Shown: piece by piece, positions 36,776 through 49,010 of the stretch
Layout: the number at the start of each line of letters is the position of its first letter
How positions within the stretch are numbered: the stretch's first letter is position 1
Assembly (NCBI GenBank): GCA_018340375.1
Contig: JAFFJZ010000002.1
Span: forward strand, 21,036,001 to 21,100,000
DNA from: Gonatopus flavifemur
Lineage: Eukaryota; Arthropoda; Insecta; Hymenoptera; Dryinidae
Length of the DNA: 64,000 nucleotides
Direction of reading: 5' to 3'
Translations under genes and position numbers: made by a program
Notes under the pieces: model-generated
Told to the model about the DNA's origin: nothing
Database searches by the model: none
The model's input: the letters and a program-made list of their open reading frames with translations, nothing else

Positions 36776-37579
36776 GAGGATGAGAGTAAATGACGTAGTC
36801 GTTGTACATACTCTTAGGAAGACATAAATAGCGACCCGCGTCCTCTATTTTGGAGAATAAAATAGAAAATACAAGTTTGTCAACGGTATGGAAAAAAAAA
36901 AAGTAAAACATTTTTCTTCTCTTTGTTTTTTCATTTATGGTGGAATATATTTATTATCATTGCTTTCGTTTTAATCGAATCATCGAAGTGCAGCTTATAG
37001 CATCAAATATGATTAGTGAAATAATGTACTTTAATAAAAACTCAAAATCTGTTCACGACAGATTTGAATATCTTAGAGTTATTCTTTGTGCAAATGTTTT
37101 GAACACTACATTTATATTACTATGAAATATTGAATCATGCCATTCGTTTGCCAAAGAGAAATCTCATGAAACAAAAAATGTTACCATTTCCTCAACTATA
37201 AACGTGCAATTTACGTCGAGTACAAATTTGGAGTGTCGCTTTGTTGAAGAATCTTCTACAGCATCGATCTACCAGTATTCTTTTATTCATCTAGTCATCG
37301 AGGGCACAAAAATTCTCTTTTTGAAAACTTGTAAGAGACTAAAAATTATTTTTCAAACAAGGAACAAATTATATAATAATCATACTTTTACGAACTTCGT
37401 TAGATCTTTTAGGGGAGTGTCATGACGAGATTTTTTCACCAAAACAAACACCAAACAATTTCAAAATTCAAAGTGTGGCTTGAGTCTCCTAAAGAAAAGA
37501 GAAAAATTATTATTTCATTTCTGATCGAATGAGGAACAGATTATAAGTTTCGTAATCACACTCCACCTGTAATACTTAC

Positions 37580-37755
37580 TCAGTATTCTCATGATTAGAA
37601 TTAATAAAAATATTTGAATAGTTATAACGTTTCTTAGTTTCCATGACAAGATAAATAATAATTTGCCATTATTAAACCAAGGTCTTCCTATGATTAGCAA
37701 AACGTAAGAAACACTTCGAATACCTGTATATTTTAATTTCACTATGTAAAATTAA
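37580..37755 (+). repeat. 176-bp direct repeat, copy 2
   Basis: Partner of 23521-23696, in the same orientation 14 kb away. Differs at six positions, all transitions, with no gaps. Confidence 0.85.
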
Positions 37756-40700
37756 GATTCGCTATAAATTAATCACCTTCGATGATCGATTAGGAACGAG
37801 CATGATATAATATGAAAGAAAGAACAAGAGAAGAAAGAAGAAAAAAAACCGATTGGGATCAAAGTTGATCTCAAGATTTCAAGAAAAGATTCAGTTGAAA
37901 TGTGAAACCTGTAAAAAAAAAAATAATGTTTAAAGCACGTAAATGGTCGGATTTCTGGTCAAAATGACGATCTTCTGGATACAAAACGATGTTCGGGAGA
38001 TCATATTTTTTCCAAGAATTTTGATTTCATCGATAGAAAAATTGAGGGAGAACAAAATGTGTATATATTTGCATATATATATTTCACTCTCAAAAGAGTA
38101 CCGACGTATATATTGTATAATAAACTTGGTGATAGAGTTTTAGAACTCTAATTACCGATTGCCGCTGTTTGAAAAAGAGAAAAAAACACAAGAGAATCCA
38201 AGTGAAATTTGAATTCATCATTCTTACCGGTATTGCCATTTGTTTATATGAGAACACATGATTGAAACACTACGACAAGAAAAACTCACTTCTCTTGGAC
38301 CAATATTTCTCTCAAATTCGTTTATGAATGAATTATTATTATTGGGGAATCGAAACCAAATATTCCATCAAACATTGTAACAAGGAATTCGATGCGATGA
38401 GGAAGATAATGTAACTGTGTAGATAAAGAAATATCGAATGAATTGAACTCATGATTTTATTATCATCTTGTTACATCGTACACGAAGAAAATTCCGAATT
38501 TTATTCACAATTTTGTCCTGATTGTCAAATTTTCTTCGTATAACGTACAGTGTTATCTCAAACTCATGAAAATGATTTTGCTTATCGGATCTTTGAATTC
38601 CTGTAGCTCTTAAGCTCTTTCTTGTCATGTTTTCATTCATTCCAACGGATTAGCAGCTTTGAATGACCATTCGCATCCTCAGTGTGGGTGATTTCTCAAT
38701 TTTTTGATAGAATTTTCATTGTAGGCCTAATGGAACTTTTTCATCAAGTTGCGCTCCAGGGAAACTTCTAGATGTAATTTCAAAATGAATACAACTATGC
38801 TTAAACAATCATCATAGCGTACAGGAAAAATTCTAATGACGAGTATTTTTAATAATATCTGAAGTGAAATTATGATATAGAAATTCAAAGGAATATATGT
38901 CATCAAAATTATGAGAAAATTCAAAACAAAATATTGAATGAAGTAACAGATTAATGAGGAATGAGATAATGCTACAATTTACGATGTAACAAGGAGTTAC
39001 TGTAAAAATTTATCGAGCTCCGTATACCGCATAAATCTCCGTACACGTCCATTGAATTTGAACTCAAATGTTAAAGTACATTTGTGTTCTCTTGGGGTCT
39101 CTTTTACCTATTCTCCATGATGCAAATCCAAAGGCTTGATTTTATATGAAATATAGCGAGATGATTTGAATATACCGATACTCTACCACCACTCTCAAAT
39201 TTATGGTTTAGTTTGACAATAAGTTTTTCAAAAATTCTTACACGCGGGTCAATTATACCAAACTGTAAGTTATGAAGATTTACACTCACTCATGCTCAAT
39301 TTTCAAATTCTGAAGTGGTGGTAGAGCACCTGTTTTTGAACGTATCGGAATAATTTGACTTCTTTCTGGATTAAATTTCAAATATTTGTCTCTCATTGCA
39401 CATGTTTATCGGTGTGATTCATCTCTCGCCTTGAAAATTATAGAAAATGCTGTTCCCAAACAATTCCAGCTATCTCATCAACGAAATTGAGTAGGGTAAA
39501 TATTGTTGACAACGATTGATTAGTTTGCAAATTTATACTACCACCAAATTCAAGAGAATCGACCGCTAAACAACAAATTTTTCATCATTGAAGGAAAAAT
39601 CAGCGGACTCCTGCTTAAATTGCTCGTTAAAATCTTTGAGAACATTCAATCTCAATTTAATTTAATTCCATTACGGAAAATGCCTTCGAAAACTGATATC
39701 TGTCATCTTTTTTTGTATGATTTAACAAAGATTTTGTATTCAATTGTATTTGATATCTCTGATTTGGAAAATCTAATCGATTATTGGAAGAATGTGTTCT
39801 TTAAAAATTTCCAACTGGGGTGAGAAAGCAGATACAATAATTGATTTTTCAGGATAACCTTGGTGAAAATATAATGTGAGTTCACGCAAGAAAGTGTGAT
39901 TTTTAGACTCACAAAACTTGAAATGACTCAGTGTACATCCGCTTCCAATTCCTGCAACACTCCATTGCATTGTTGACGCATCATTTTCACCAGGGAACCC
40001 CCAGTTAAATATGAATAAAACTTTTCTAATCAATTTTAACAGGTATTTCAAGCGAAGGGATAGGAGTTGTGCTGGGAATAGAATTATGAAAGCTGAAATA
40101 TAAATTAAAAAATTTAATAGATTTGGATTTTCATCATTTGCATATTTTTAATGTTTTACCGCATGGTGTGCTGTATTAATTTATTTACTAATAATTAATC
40201 ATTGTTGTATATTATGAATTTAATTGTAAAAATGATCACTAATTCAATTTTGCAACACCCTGTAAAAAATATTCGGATTTTTCTTAACCATCAGTACGAA
40301 TTTAAAATTCTAAACTCTCGTATGGGAAATGAATTTTCCTATAAAATATACGACAGATACCATTTTCTTCTGATTTTTATGGTCAACATAGAAGAATTTT
40401 CCGAATATTTATGAGAAATTCACCGTACAGTGTATGTGTTGATTACTTCATTTGTTCCCTTTTGGGAAACGGGGATCTTTACCATTCATTAATTGATGTA
40501 ATAATTCAAGAAGATTTGAAATCAGATTCTAAAAGAATGTCAAAAATGTATATTTAGTCAATTGATTAATTAATTAATTACATTTTTTTGTTACGTATTA
40601 CATATTTATTCACTCCAACTGTGAATTAGACGCAATCCAGATGAAGTTACAACTTCATGAAAATAGAGAAGAATATTTCTGTATGATTGGAATGACTAAG

Positions 40701-43700
40701 ATCGTTCAGATTCTTGAAACTAATACAATGTGTCTCGTACATTCTTTCAACACTTTTCATAAAATGAAATATCAACAGCTAACATGTATGTATTAGTTTA
40801 ATAATTGAGAAAATCAAAGAGTCATCATGCAGAAAAAGGTTGAATACAGATTTTGTTTCATCCAGTACATTGAAATAAATTAAAAAATACTATAGTTTTG
40901 AATCTTTATTATACACTACATAGCAGATAATAAGAGTAAATCATCTTTCGTACGTATGTATCATTCAACCACTGAGGAAATCAATTCCTGTATTACAGAC
41001 AAAAATTGTAGGATGATGTATAACTCGTGTAATAAACTCAATTGAATTGCTTCAGTTCCTGAAAGGTACATATACAAATCGAGTTGGAATACGTTTAAGA
41101 GAAATGTGATTAATGTAGACTTATTTTCATATACGTGGAATTCCGTGTAATTTATATTGATTTTCATATTATATTTTGGTCACAATACGATCACAGGTCT
41201 TATCTGTTTCATAGTCTCATAATTTATGAATCTTAAAATCACGTGATTGAAAAATTCGAAAGGGACTCTCCTCCTAACAGCAGACGAATATTTCGAATAT
41301 TCTGGTGTTACTTGGATACTTGAATTTTGTCGACATAATTTGGAACAGTTTTTCATGAATCAATTCTCTCTTTACTGTGAAACATAAAAATGAGAGTAAA
41401 AAAGATACGACGCCTGATCGTTAAAGAATAATTTAAAAAAATATCATGTTTTCGTGTATCATGCGATTGAACGCTTTTTAACAAAAGTTTTAAATATTCC
41501 TTAGTCTTAAGATGATGCTTTTACCGGAGGAACACTCTCAATCTCCATGTATTTGTATATTGCATTATTATTTTTGTGTAGATCTATTCATTTATTACAA
41601 TTTTTTCCTTTCTTTTATGTTTTACATGAATATCCGTATCTTGTATTGTATCGCAATGCATTTCATATATAATTTACTTTCTGTTGATAATATATCTTTA
41701 AAATGTTGAAAAATATTTATAACAATAATAAGAAAAAGTGAATTTAAACAAAAAAATACATTCCAACTTGTATCCTATTATATTTGCTACAAAAACTTAC
41801 CAATTTGAGAGCTCTGTACCGTCTATTTTTGAATTATGTTATATAATTATTCGTCGAAGAATATTTTATAATTACATATATATGCATATATATAAATTTC
41901 TTTTCGTATTTAATTTCATTTGATGTGTTGGCAAAGAAAAGTATAGAGGAAATCAAAATATCTCAGATAAGATGAGAATAGTATTATTTGTTTGTCCGGA
42001 ACGTTTGAATCGAGCATCATCTCAGCGCACAAATTCTCCACAGTGATTTCCTTTATATTTCAAATAATATTCGAAACAGGAAGATAAACATTGTCGTATT
42101 ATGGTTCAGTGAATAACGAAGAGAAGAAAACCAAATATGTGTTCTTTGTTTTCTCTTTGAGCTATTCTCTTGAGAATAAAAAGCAATTATTATATTAAAT
42201 GAAAAGATAATTCTAGCTGTTACCAGTGTATATTCAATGCTTTGCCATTTAGAATACGCAGTATACCCATAAATATTCGACCTCCGAGCGATATTAAAAA
42301 GTGATACAATATTTGCCAAAATGATACCTGTTATCGATATCGTTTCATTTTCATTTTTCAATTTGGAACCTCTGAAATGGGCGTCGAAATACGAATTATC
42401 AGGGACAAAATTTTGATGATGAAGTTTCAATTTGGAATTATAATATCCAAATATACGCTTTGTAAATTAATACGCAAATCTTTTATGTTTGTGAGAAATT
42501 TCAATAATATCAGACTTTTGTGTATCTACTTTTCACATTCAACATACATTTGTTTTATTTCAAATCATATCTTATGGAAACCTATCTCAATGCTATCAAA
42601 CGTACGATATTATAAAGGTAAGTTTTGAATTGAAATATGGATATGATACGATTCCTAAAAGAGAGATATAAAAGAAATGTGAGAGAAATGATCCACTGAA
42701 AATTAAAATATGTAATAAGGAAGTTTTGGAGGAAGTTCTCTCCTCAAAATAGTTTTTTGTAAATTGTGAATTTTATCTTCGAATTACTGCATTCTATACG
42801 ATCGATCGATCAATCCTCCTTTGCACACACGTATGAGAATATAATATTAGAAGAGTTAAAAATGATGATGAATCCATAGCAGCTAAAAATGAAGAATAAA
42901 TTTTATACGATCATTATAAAAAAGCTATATATACATATTTCCCAATATTATCTCGCATAAACTCAAAAAACCTGGTAGAAAATCATCATTTTTCGCTCTT
43001 CTCGTTGTCATAATTATTATATAACACAATATATTCGAACCATCATCTTCGATACACGCATCTCTCCTTCGTCGATAATTAAGGATCTGTTTCGTGATCA
43101 ATCCAATTGGTTCTTATCGAAATTCATTAGAGAAAACAAATTTTGTGAACCAATGGTTATAAAATCAGGTCCTTGATCAAACTTCACCACTGAGAATCTA
43201 AGATACTACAGTGACAAAAATACTTTTTTGCCCCATAAGGGAAGAAAAAAAGCTTCAACGGTGTCACATAATTGTTTTTGTGAGTGGAAAGTCATCTACG
43301 AATCACGACCAAAATATAATTGGGAAAAAAAACTGAAAGATTCCCGAAAGAAAGGGTCACGATTCCTTTACGTTAGTTAGAAAGAATTCAAAAATCCAAC
43401 AAGTGTCTAGAACATTATATTATATAAATATACTTGTATATTATATTAGTCCTTTTGTAAAACCATTCGAAGAAAAAACTGAATCAACCTCAAAGCAAGA
43501 TATATATTTTGTGAGAGAAAATCGTGTGCTAAAAGTGTCTCGATGCATAGATAAAGGACAATATAATGTGTTATAGTTTAACTGTAACTGAAAGTAATGA
43601 AATACACGATGTGAATTAGTGGATATTTTTAATAAATGGATCATGGAAGATTATGAAAGAATTGATTGTTGTTTGTTTACATTGATGCCGGAAATATTCA

Positions 43701-43866
43701 TAGACGAGACATATTTCAATTCGTGACGCTGCATCCCATATGAGATTATAGAGACAATGAAAAAAAATTTGAAACTGTCACATCCCTTGTGAGGATCTAC
43801 TGCTCAAGCAGCACTAGGATATTCTATGAACGTTCTTCGAATATTCGAAATATATGAAATATCAAA

Positions 43867-44976
43867 CCTGCTAAAAATTTCCCATAGAAGACGATGGAAT
43901 TCAACAGTATTTTAGCCTCTTTTCGTTTTGTATAGGGTGTATCGTGACATTTTTATGGGTTTTATCGTTTCTTTTCGGTTATGCACTATAAATTGTTCTC
44001 ACCTCCTTCAGTTTTATATGGTTTAATCGGAAGTTTCCCATACATTTAATACCATTTTTTGCTTATACGAGTTTTATCGTAATGTATGGGGAAGGCACGA
44101 AAGGATACCTATAGTTGTCTATCGTGGAATTCCTTTTAATAATTACCTTGTTTTCACCAGAAAATTAAATTGAAGAAATGTATCGGTATTTATCGTGTTT
44201 TCACGATACACATCATGTCAATAACTTCAAATATGGTTTTTATCATTTTGTATGGGGGAACACACGAGAGGGTACCTATAGTTGTCTCTATAGCTGTGGA
44301 TTCATGAATACATTTGACAGTTTTTTACACAAACATTTCCTCTAGTGGATTTTCAAACAAAGTTTGGAGAAAATCAGACCTCCCTGGTGAAAATAAAGCG
44401 TGCATTTGGAGCGTCGCATAGGAGTGTTATTACCGTCACATGAGAGTGTATTAAGAGTCAATTGGCGCAGTTGAGCGTGTATCGAGTGTGAAGAAAAGCG
44501 TTCATGCACGCTGTACTCACGCTTATATCGAAGTAAGCGTGCATTGAACGTATATTGGCCAGAATCACGTTATTGGTACGCTGTTTGAACTTTATGTGCA
44601 CGCCGTTTTTTCGCCAGGGCTCCTTGATTCCTCAACCGAAACTTTGATTTTCTTGTTCTTGTGTAAAAAGAGACTAGCAATTTTTCTGTGAATCCATGAA
44701 AAAATTTTCCGCGGTCATTTACAGTTGGATCGTGAATGATTCACACAACTACGGAAATTCCAGATTCAGAAATCAGGTAGCAAATAATAGGAAAAAATCT
44801 CCACTAATTTTTTAGTAGCAGCTGTTATCGTAGAACTACGATAGAACCTTATAAACAGGAGTACAATTCTTCTATCGTGAATGACCTATGGAACAACGGG
44901 AATTCCAGTTTCAGAAACCACATACAAAACGATAGAAAAATTTTTCTATCGGATTCTATGGGAAATTTTGAGCAGG
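43867..44976. mobile_element. 1.1-kb element, CCTGCTAAAAATTTCCCATAG ends
   Basis: Begins CCTGCTAAAAATTTCCCATAG and ends CTATGGGAAATTTTGAGCAGG. The interior repeats TTTATCGT and TATGGG motifs in both orientations. It contains a second element at 44383-44619. Related ends occur at 30756 and 30864. No transposase frame. Confidence 0.75.
44383..44619. mobile_element. GCGTGCA-rich element nested in the 43.9-kb element
   Basis: Begins CCCTGGTGAAAATAAAGCGTGCA and ends TGCACGCCGTTTTTTCGCCAGGG. GCGTGCAT and similar words recur inside. Confidence 0.7.
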
Positions 44977-45107
44977 GGAAGCGGCTCCCAAGAAGGAATT
45001 CAAACATTGGGGATATGATCCGAATATGAATTTGTTCCATTTCCCATTTGTTATGCACTTCATACAAGTTTCCGTAGGAGCATCGCGTTTGGTTGTTGCA
45101 CCCTTAA

Positions 45108-45311
45108 GGGTATACTGGTGCCGGGACGCTAGCCATTTCGCATTGGCTAGTTTATTCAAAAAGTACTGGATGAATTCGTACAAACTAAGTTTCTAAAGAT
45201 TCCTCATGGCTTACAGAATCTTTGGAAACTCAGTTTGGATGGATTTATTCAATAGTTTTTGAATAAACTGGCCAATACGAAATGTCTAGCGTCCCGGCAC
45301 TAGTATCTACT
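45108..45311. repeat. Hairpin with GTGCCGGGACGCTAG arms
   Basis: GTGCCGGGACGCTAGCCATT pairs with the block TGTCTAGCGTCCCGGCAC; AGTTTATTCAAAAAGTA pairs with a complement near 45255. TTAA precedes the left end (45104-45107); the right side is decayed. Confidence 0.75.
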
Positions 45312-45376
45312 TGATAGATACCCAAAGAATTCAACCATCGGTGACTAAAAAAAAAATAACTCGAACGCATTTGGCT

Positions 45377-45495
45377 ACTATCCCTAACAGCACAATGTGT
45401 CTTTGGGACGTTTTTTGAACGTTCAGAAGACCTCCCCTACGTTCTATTAACCTTTCATAAACTTTCCAGTGGCACGTTGTGCTGTCTGGGATAGT
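45377..45495. repeat. Short foldback with CCCTAACAGCACAATGTG arms
   Basis: ATCCCTAACAGCACAATGTG pairs with CACGTTGTGCTGTCTGGGAT. The interior has AACGTTC motifs. Confidence 0.6.
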
Positions 45496-45643
45496 TTGGC
45501 TTGTTTGAAGATTTTTCTGTTTTGGGGAATTCTCAAAATTATATACCATTCATATATAATTCATATACAATTTATATATAATTTTATATAAATGAAACAT
45601 AATTTTCAAAACTGTTTCCCACTCGGGTATTACAATTGAAGGG

Positions 45644-46047
45644 ATGCCCACCCAGATAGAAAAGCAGGCTCTGAATATTTTGTGACATAACGTGCCGTAA
45701 ACGTACTATCATGAGCTCTGCCCGTACAGCACTGGACATTTCTACGTTGCCTCTACGTTGCCTCCGCGTGGAATCTCCGTTCATCCACGTTCTATCCACG
45801 TCCACCATTTATCCACGTGTAGTCCACGGGGATGCGACGTGGAAGTCGGTGGATGTGCTGTTAGGGTACTCAGCTTGCGATGATGCATAGAATGTAAACA
45901 TTATGTCTGCATTATGGTGCCATCACCTCGTGTTGCCACCAATAACAATGCTTCATGCGGAAACACCTTGGCACCATGATGCAAACATTTCTTTGCGTCC
46001 ATGTCACCATTATGATGGCATTATTGAGACATTTTCCTATCTGGGCA
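45644..46047. repeat. Repeat with GCCCACCCAGATAG-like ends
   Basis: GCCCACCCAGATAGAAAAG is an imperfect complement of TTTCCTATCTGGGCAAAT at the right. Inside are CCACGT and GTGCCAT words. CCTATCTGGGCAAAT also occurs near 25613, which supports a dispersed family. Confidence 0.45.
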
Positions 46048-46457
46048 AATAATCAAGTGGATGCCCTGGAACCCTTGGACCCCTCCGTTCTTGCGCCTCT
46101 GCGTAAGAATTCATTTTCACTTGGGAATGCTACATAAATCCGTGGATCGCCCTGGTAAAAAACCCGGATGGGAACCTGACTCAAACCTGCATGAAATCTC
46201 CGGGTGTGTCCGGGCGCGTATACGGTTTTTGCGGTGATCCTTACCCGGTTTCATCCAGACCCCATCCGGATTTTAATACTGAATATTCTTTGAAATCCCA
46301 CTCCGTCAGTGAAAGAGATTTTTTTCCTGAAATTTGAAATTCAGGCTAAGTACCGCAATTTGTCAGGTATCAAACATTATACCCTGGAAATTTCCGACTG
46401 TTTCATAAGTCCAGTTCGAAGAAATCTTGCAGACGAATTCTTCACTTGGATGGCACG

Positions 46458-46601
46458 CTGGTATCCCCTTTTAAGGCAGGGCTCGCACTGTCACTATTTC
46501 TTTTTCTTCTGATTGGCCATTCTAATCAACAAGACAACGTGATTGGGTGATTCCGTTGGAAAAAGTAACTGAGTAGGAGTCCTGCCTTAAGAGGATACCA
46601 G
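46458..46601. repeat. Hairpin, CTGGTATCCCCTTTTAAGG arms
   Basis: CTGGTATCCCCTTTTAAGGCAGG pairs with CCTGCCTTAAGAGGATACCAG. Its right arm doubles as the left flank and end of the next palindrome. Confidence 0.75.
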
Positions 46602-46924
46602 CGAATAGGTGGCTCCATCTGGTGGCAGTTTTGTTTGCACAAAAATACTCGAAACTGGACTTATAAAAAGGTTTGAAATTCTCAGGGATGAATCCTTGAA
46701 GGTTAGTCTAGGTCTGTACAGAGCCGGCATTTTGAATTTCGAAGAAAAAAGAAAATTTTTTTGCTTCTTCTCGAAATTCAAAATGCCCGCTCTGTACAGA
46801 CCTAGATTAACCTTCAAGGATTCATCCCTGAGAATTTCAAACCTTTTTATAAGTCCAGTTTCGAGTATTTCTGTGGAAACAAAACTGCCACCAGATGGAG
46901 CCACCTATTCGCTCTGGTATCCTC
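46591..46924. mobile_element. 334-bp near-perfect palindrome with TTAA flanks
   Basis: Begins GAGGATACCAGCGAATAGG and ends CCTATTCGCTCTGGTATCCTC, with TTAA at 46587-46590 and 46925-46928. The halves are almost exact complements around 46755. Frames of 105 and 119 codons on opposite strands encode nearly the same residues because of the symmetry, so they are not genes. Confidence 0.9.
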
Positions 46925-47083
46925 TTAAGGTGATGACATCATTGGGAGAAAAAAAGAGTTCCGAGTAGAAAGTATCCTCTCTCTCCTTTCTTTTGATGAT
47001 ATCGCGCGTGACAATCGCTAACATGAGTCTTCGGCCTTAACCTGCATGTTCGAATGAACGGAGAGAAAGAGAGATAGACAACA

Positions 47084-47343
47084 CAGACAGCACACAAGAA
47101 TCTCAAATGAGTTCTGAAAAAAGAACTCTTGAAGAACTCTTTTAGAATACAAAGTTTTCCAAAAGAGTTTCAAAAGAATTCGATTCGTCAGACATTCGCG
47201 AGTTCCGTTGAAATTCTATAAAACTTTTTTGGAAATTTTAACGGACTCGTAAATGTCTAACGAATCGAATTCTTTTCAAACTCTTAAAGAACACTTTGTG
47301 ACTCATTTTTGAGAATTCATTTGGGATTCTTGTATGCTGTCTG
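47084..47343. repeat. Hairpin with CAGACAGCACACAAGAATC arms
   Basis: Left CAGACAGCACACAAGAATC pairs with the right block GATTCTTGTATGCTGTCTG; GAATTCGATTCGTCAGACATT pairs with AATGTCTAACGAATCGAATTC. Confidence 0.8.
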
Positions 47344-47362
47344 GTATGCTGAAGTTAGATCA

Positions 47363-47504
47363 CCTGAATTGAAAATGTCCTGAGAGGTCAATAGCCCGAA
47401 ATTCCTTGATCGGTCAATTGCTGGGAAGTTTCTAGTAGGTTACCAGAAATGGACCAATCAGCAAATTTCGGCCTAATGACCTTTCAGCACATTTTCATTT
47501 CAGG
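47363..47504. repeat. Hairpin, CCTGAATTGAAAATGTCCTG arms
   Basis: CCTGAATTGAAAATGTCCTG pairs imperfectly with CAGCACATTTTCATTTCAGG; GAGGTCAATAGCCCGAAATT with AATTTCGGCCTAATGACCTT. Confidence 0.7.
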
Positions 47505-47590
47505 CCGTCCAACTTTGAAACATCGCACTTTCAGGACATTGCACAGTTACCCTGAATCAGCAGTTGAAACGTGTTACTAGTCATGCCCCA

Positions 47591-47736
47591 ATCAGCGTTG
47601 CCAGTATTCCCTAGAAAAATCTTCGGCATCTGATTGGTTATTTCTTGTACAACCGGCCAATCATATTTTCAATTTGGAAAGAAATGACCAATGTCAAAAA
47701 ATCTGAAGGTTTTTTTAGGGAATACTGGCATCACTG
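47591..47736. repeat. Hairpin, GCCAGTATTCCCTA arms
   Basis: CAGCGTTGCCAGTATTCCCTA pairs with TAGGGAATACTGGCATCACTG; ATCTGATTGGTTATTTCTT pairs with a complement near 47675. Confidence 0.75.
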
Positions 47737-47746
47737 GCCCCAATCA

Positions 47747-47913
47747 CAGTGATCCCAGATGAGCTCCGAACTGAGGGGAAGAGTATCCCCCGCCACTATG
47801 CCATATATTTACGTACATATGTAGTGGTGCACCAACACATACGTTACATGTATATATGGCATAGTGGTGGGGGATACTCTTCCCTTCAGTTCGGAGCTCA
47901 TCTGGGATCACTG
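47747..47913. repeat. Near-perfect hairpin, CAGTGATCCCAGATGAGCTC arms
   Basis: CAGTGATCCCAGATGAGCTC is exactly complemented at the right end. Pairing continues through GAAGAGTATCCCCC and GCCATATAT to a loop with ACGTACATATG. Confidence 0.85.
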
Positions 47914-47992
47914 CCCAATCATCATAATATTTACCATTTTTTTTTCGATTGCAATCCCATTCGGGTCGGTAAAGTAGCAAATGTCCGGAATA

Positions 47993-48218
47993 GGGTAAAC
48001 ACCCGTTGGACCGAAAGCCCGTTAGGCCGAAAGACCGTTGGACCGAAATTTATTTGACCGAATGACAATAATCCGAAAAAGTCTTGGTGACATTTTGTCT
48101 TATTCGCACACGACTAGTAACGTATAGTAATATTTCAGATTCTTGTCATTCGGTCAAATAAATTTCGGTTCAACGGTGTTTTGGCATAACGGGACTTCGG
48201 TCCAACGGGTGTTTACCC
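47993..48218. repeat. Foldback built of GTTGGACCGAAA units
   Basis: GGGTAAACACCCGTTGGACCG pairs with the block GGTCCAACGGGTGTTTACCC. Several CCGTTGGACCGAAA-like units lie in the left arm, and AAATTTATTTGACCGAATGACAA pairs with its complement. Confidence 0.75.
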
Positions 48219-48404
48219 GGAATAGCATGTACCCGAAAGACGATGATTTGTGAATCCGAGGATAATTACTATAAGTTTCTAGCTCTCCTCAAATAGCCAC
48301 AGACTGCTGCTCCACCGGATTTGAAACAGAATTGAAATAGGATCGAACCACAGGGAATGACCACTCAACAGACGAGTACATTTTCTACAAGAGAATGCTT
48401 GGAT

Positions 48405-48759
48405 CGGTAGTATGCAATAAGCCCGAATGACACTTAAGCCCGACTAGCGTTCACCCGACTGCATTTAACTCGAACGACTTCAAACCCGAATGACAGTTGA
48501 CCCGACTAATTATGAAAATATAGTTAAATAAAATGGAAAATTAATCGAAATCAAAGCGTAAGTAACCTTTTCATCTGTACATCTTTACAGTAAAAGGTTG
48601 AATAAGGTTTGATTTCAATTAATTTTCCATTTTATTTGATTATATTTTTATAACTAGTCGGGTCAACTGTCATTCAGGTTATAATCCGGTCGGGTTAACG
48701 CCAGTCGGGCTCAAGTGCGTTTCGGGCTTTTTACCAGTTGGGCTTATCGCATACTACCG
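48405..48759. mobile_element. Inner foldback with CGGTAGTATGC ends and CCCGAATGAC units
   Basis: CGGTAGTATGCAATAAGCCC pairs with GGGCTTATCGCATACTACCG. Short CCCGA(A/C)TGAC-like units repeat on the left and TCGGGTCAA, TCGGGCTC on the right. The middle arm TTAATTTTCCATTTTATTTG is complemented. Confidence 0.75.
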
Positions 48760-48760
48760 C

Positions 48761-48918
48761 TTGAATCGCGATTAGATAATTCCATTATAATCCTCTTTTA
48801 TTTACGCCTGGTGGAAACATAGTCACAGACTTCACCGCTTCCGAGTAAATGACTATGTTCCCACCAGGCGTAAATAAAACAGGATTGAAATGGAATTATC
48901 TGATCGCGATTCAAGCAT
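48761..48918. repeat. Inner hairpin with GCCTGGTGGAAACATAGTC arms
   Basis: CTTGAATCGCGATTAGATAATTC pairs with GAATTATCTGATCGCGATTCAAG; ACGCCTGGTGGAAACATAGT pairs with ACTATGTTCCCACCAGGCGT. Confidence 0.8.
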
Positions 48919-49010
48919 TTTCTCGTAAAAAATGTACTCGTCTGTTGAATGGTCATTTCCTGTGGTTCAATCCTATTTCAATTCTGTTTCAAGTCCGGTG
49001 GAACAGCAGT

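Larger units (their letters stand above)
32662..43866. other. 11-kb interval with few repeats and no gene
   Basis: Between the flotillin-2 stop and the next large repeat. No open frame above about 125 codons has recognisable motifs. It holds a GA microsatellite, a TTAA MITE at 33204-33369, two small foldbacks near 34.5-34.9 kb and the second 176-bp repeat. Its start probably includes the flotillin-2 3' UTR (AATAAA motifs occur, for example near 33325). Confidence 0.5.
48304..49010. mobile_element. Outer palindrome containing two inner hairpins
   Basis: Outer arms 48304-48403 and 48911-49010 are near complements (CTGCTCCACCGGATTTGAAAC, AGACGAGTACATTTT, GAGAATGCTTG). Between the arms sit two further hairpins, listed separately. 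Confidence 0.8.

Noticed and set aside
42053..42430. 125-codon minus-strand frame
   Set aside because: AT-rich, no recognisable motif, no splice context and no homologue that I know; treated as chance.
46587..46968. Opposite-strand frames of 105 and 119 codons starting MAPSGGSFV
   Set aside because: They are the two readings of one near-perfect palindrome with TTAA flanks; the symmetry, not selection, creates both.
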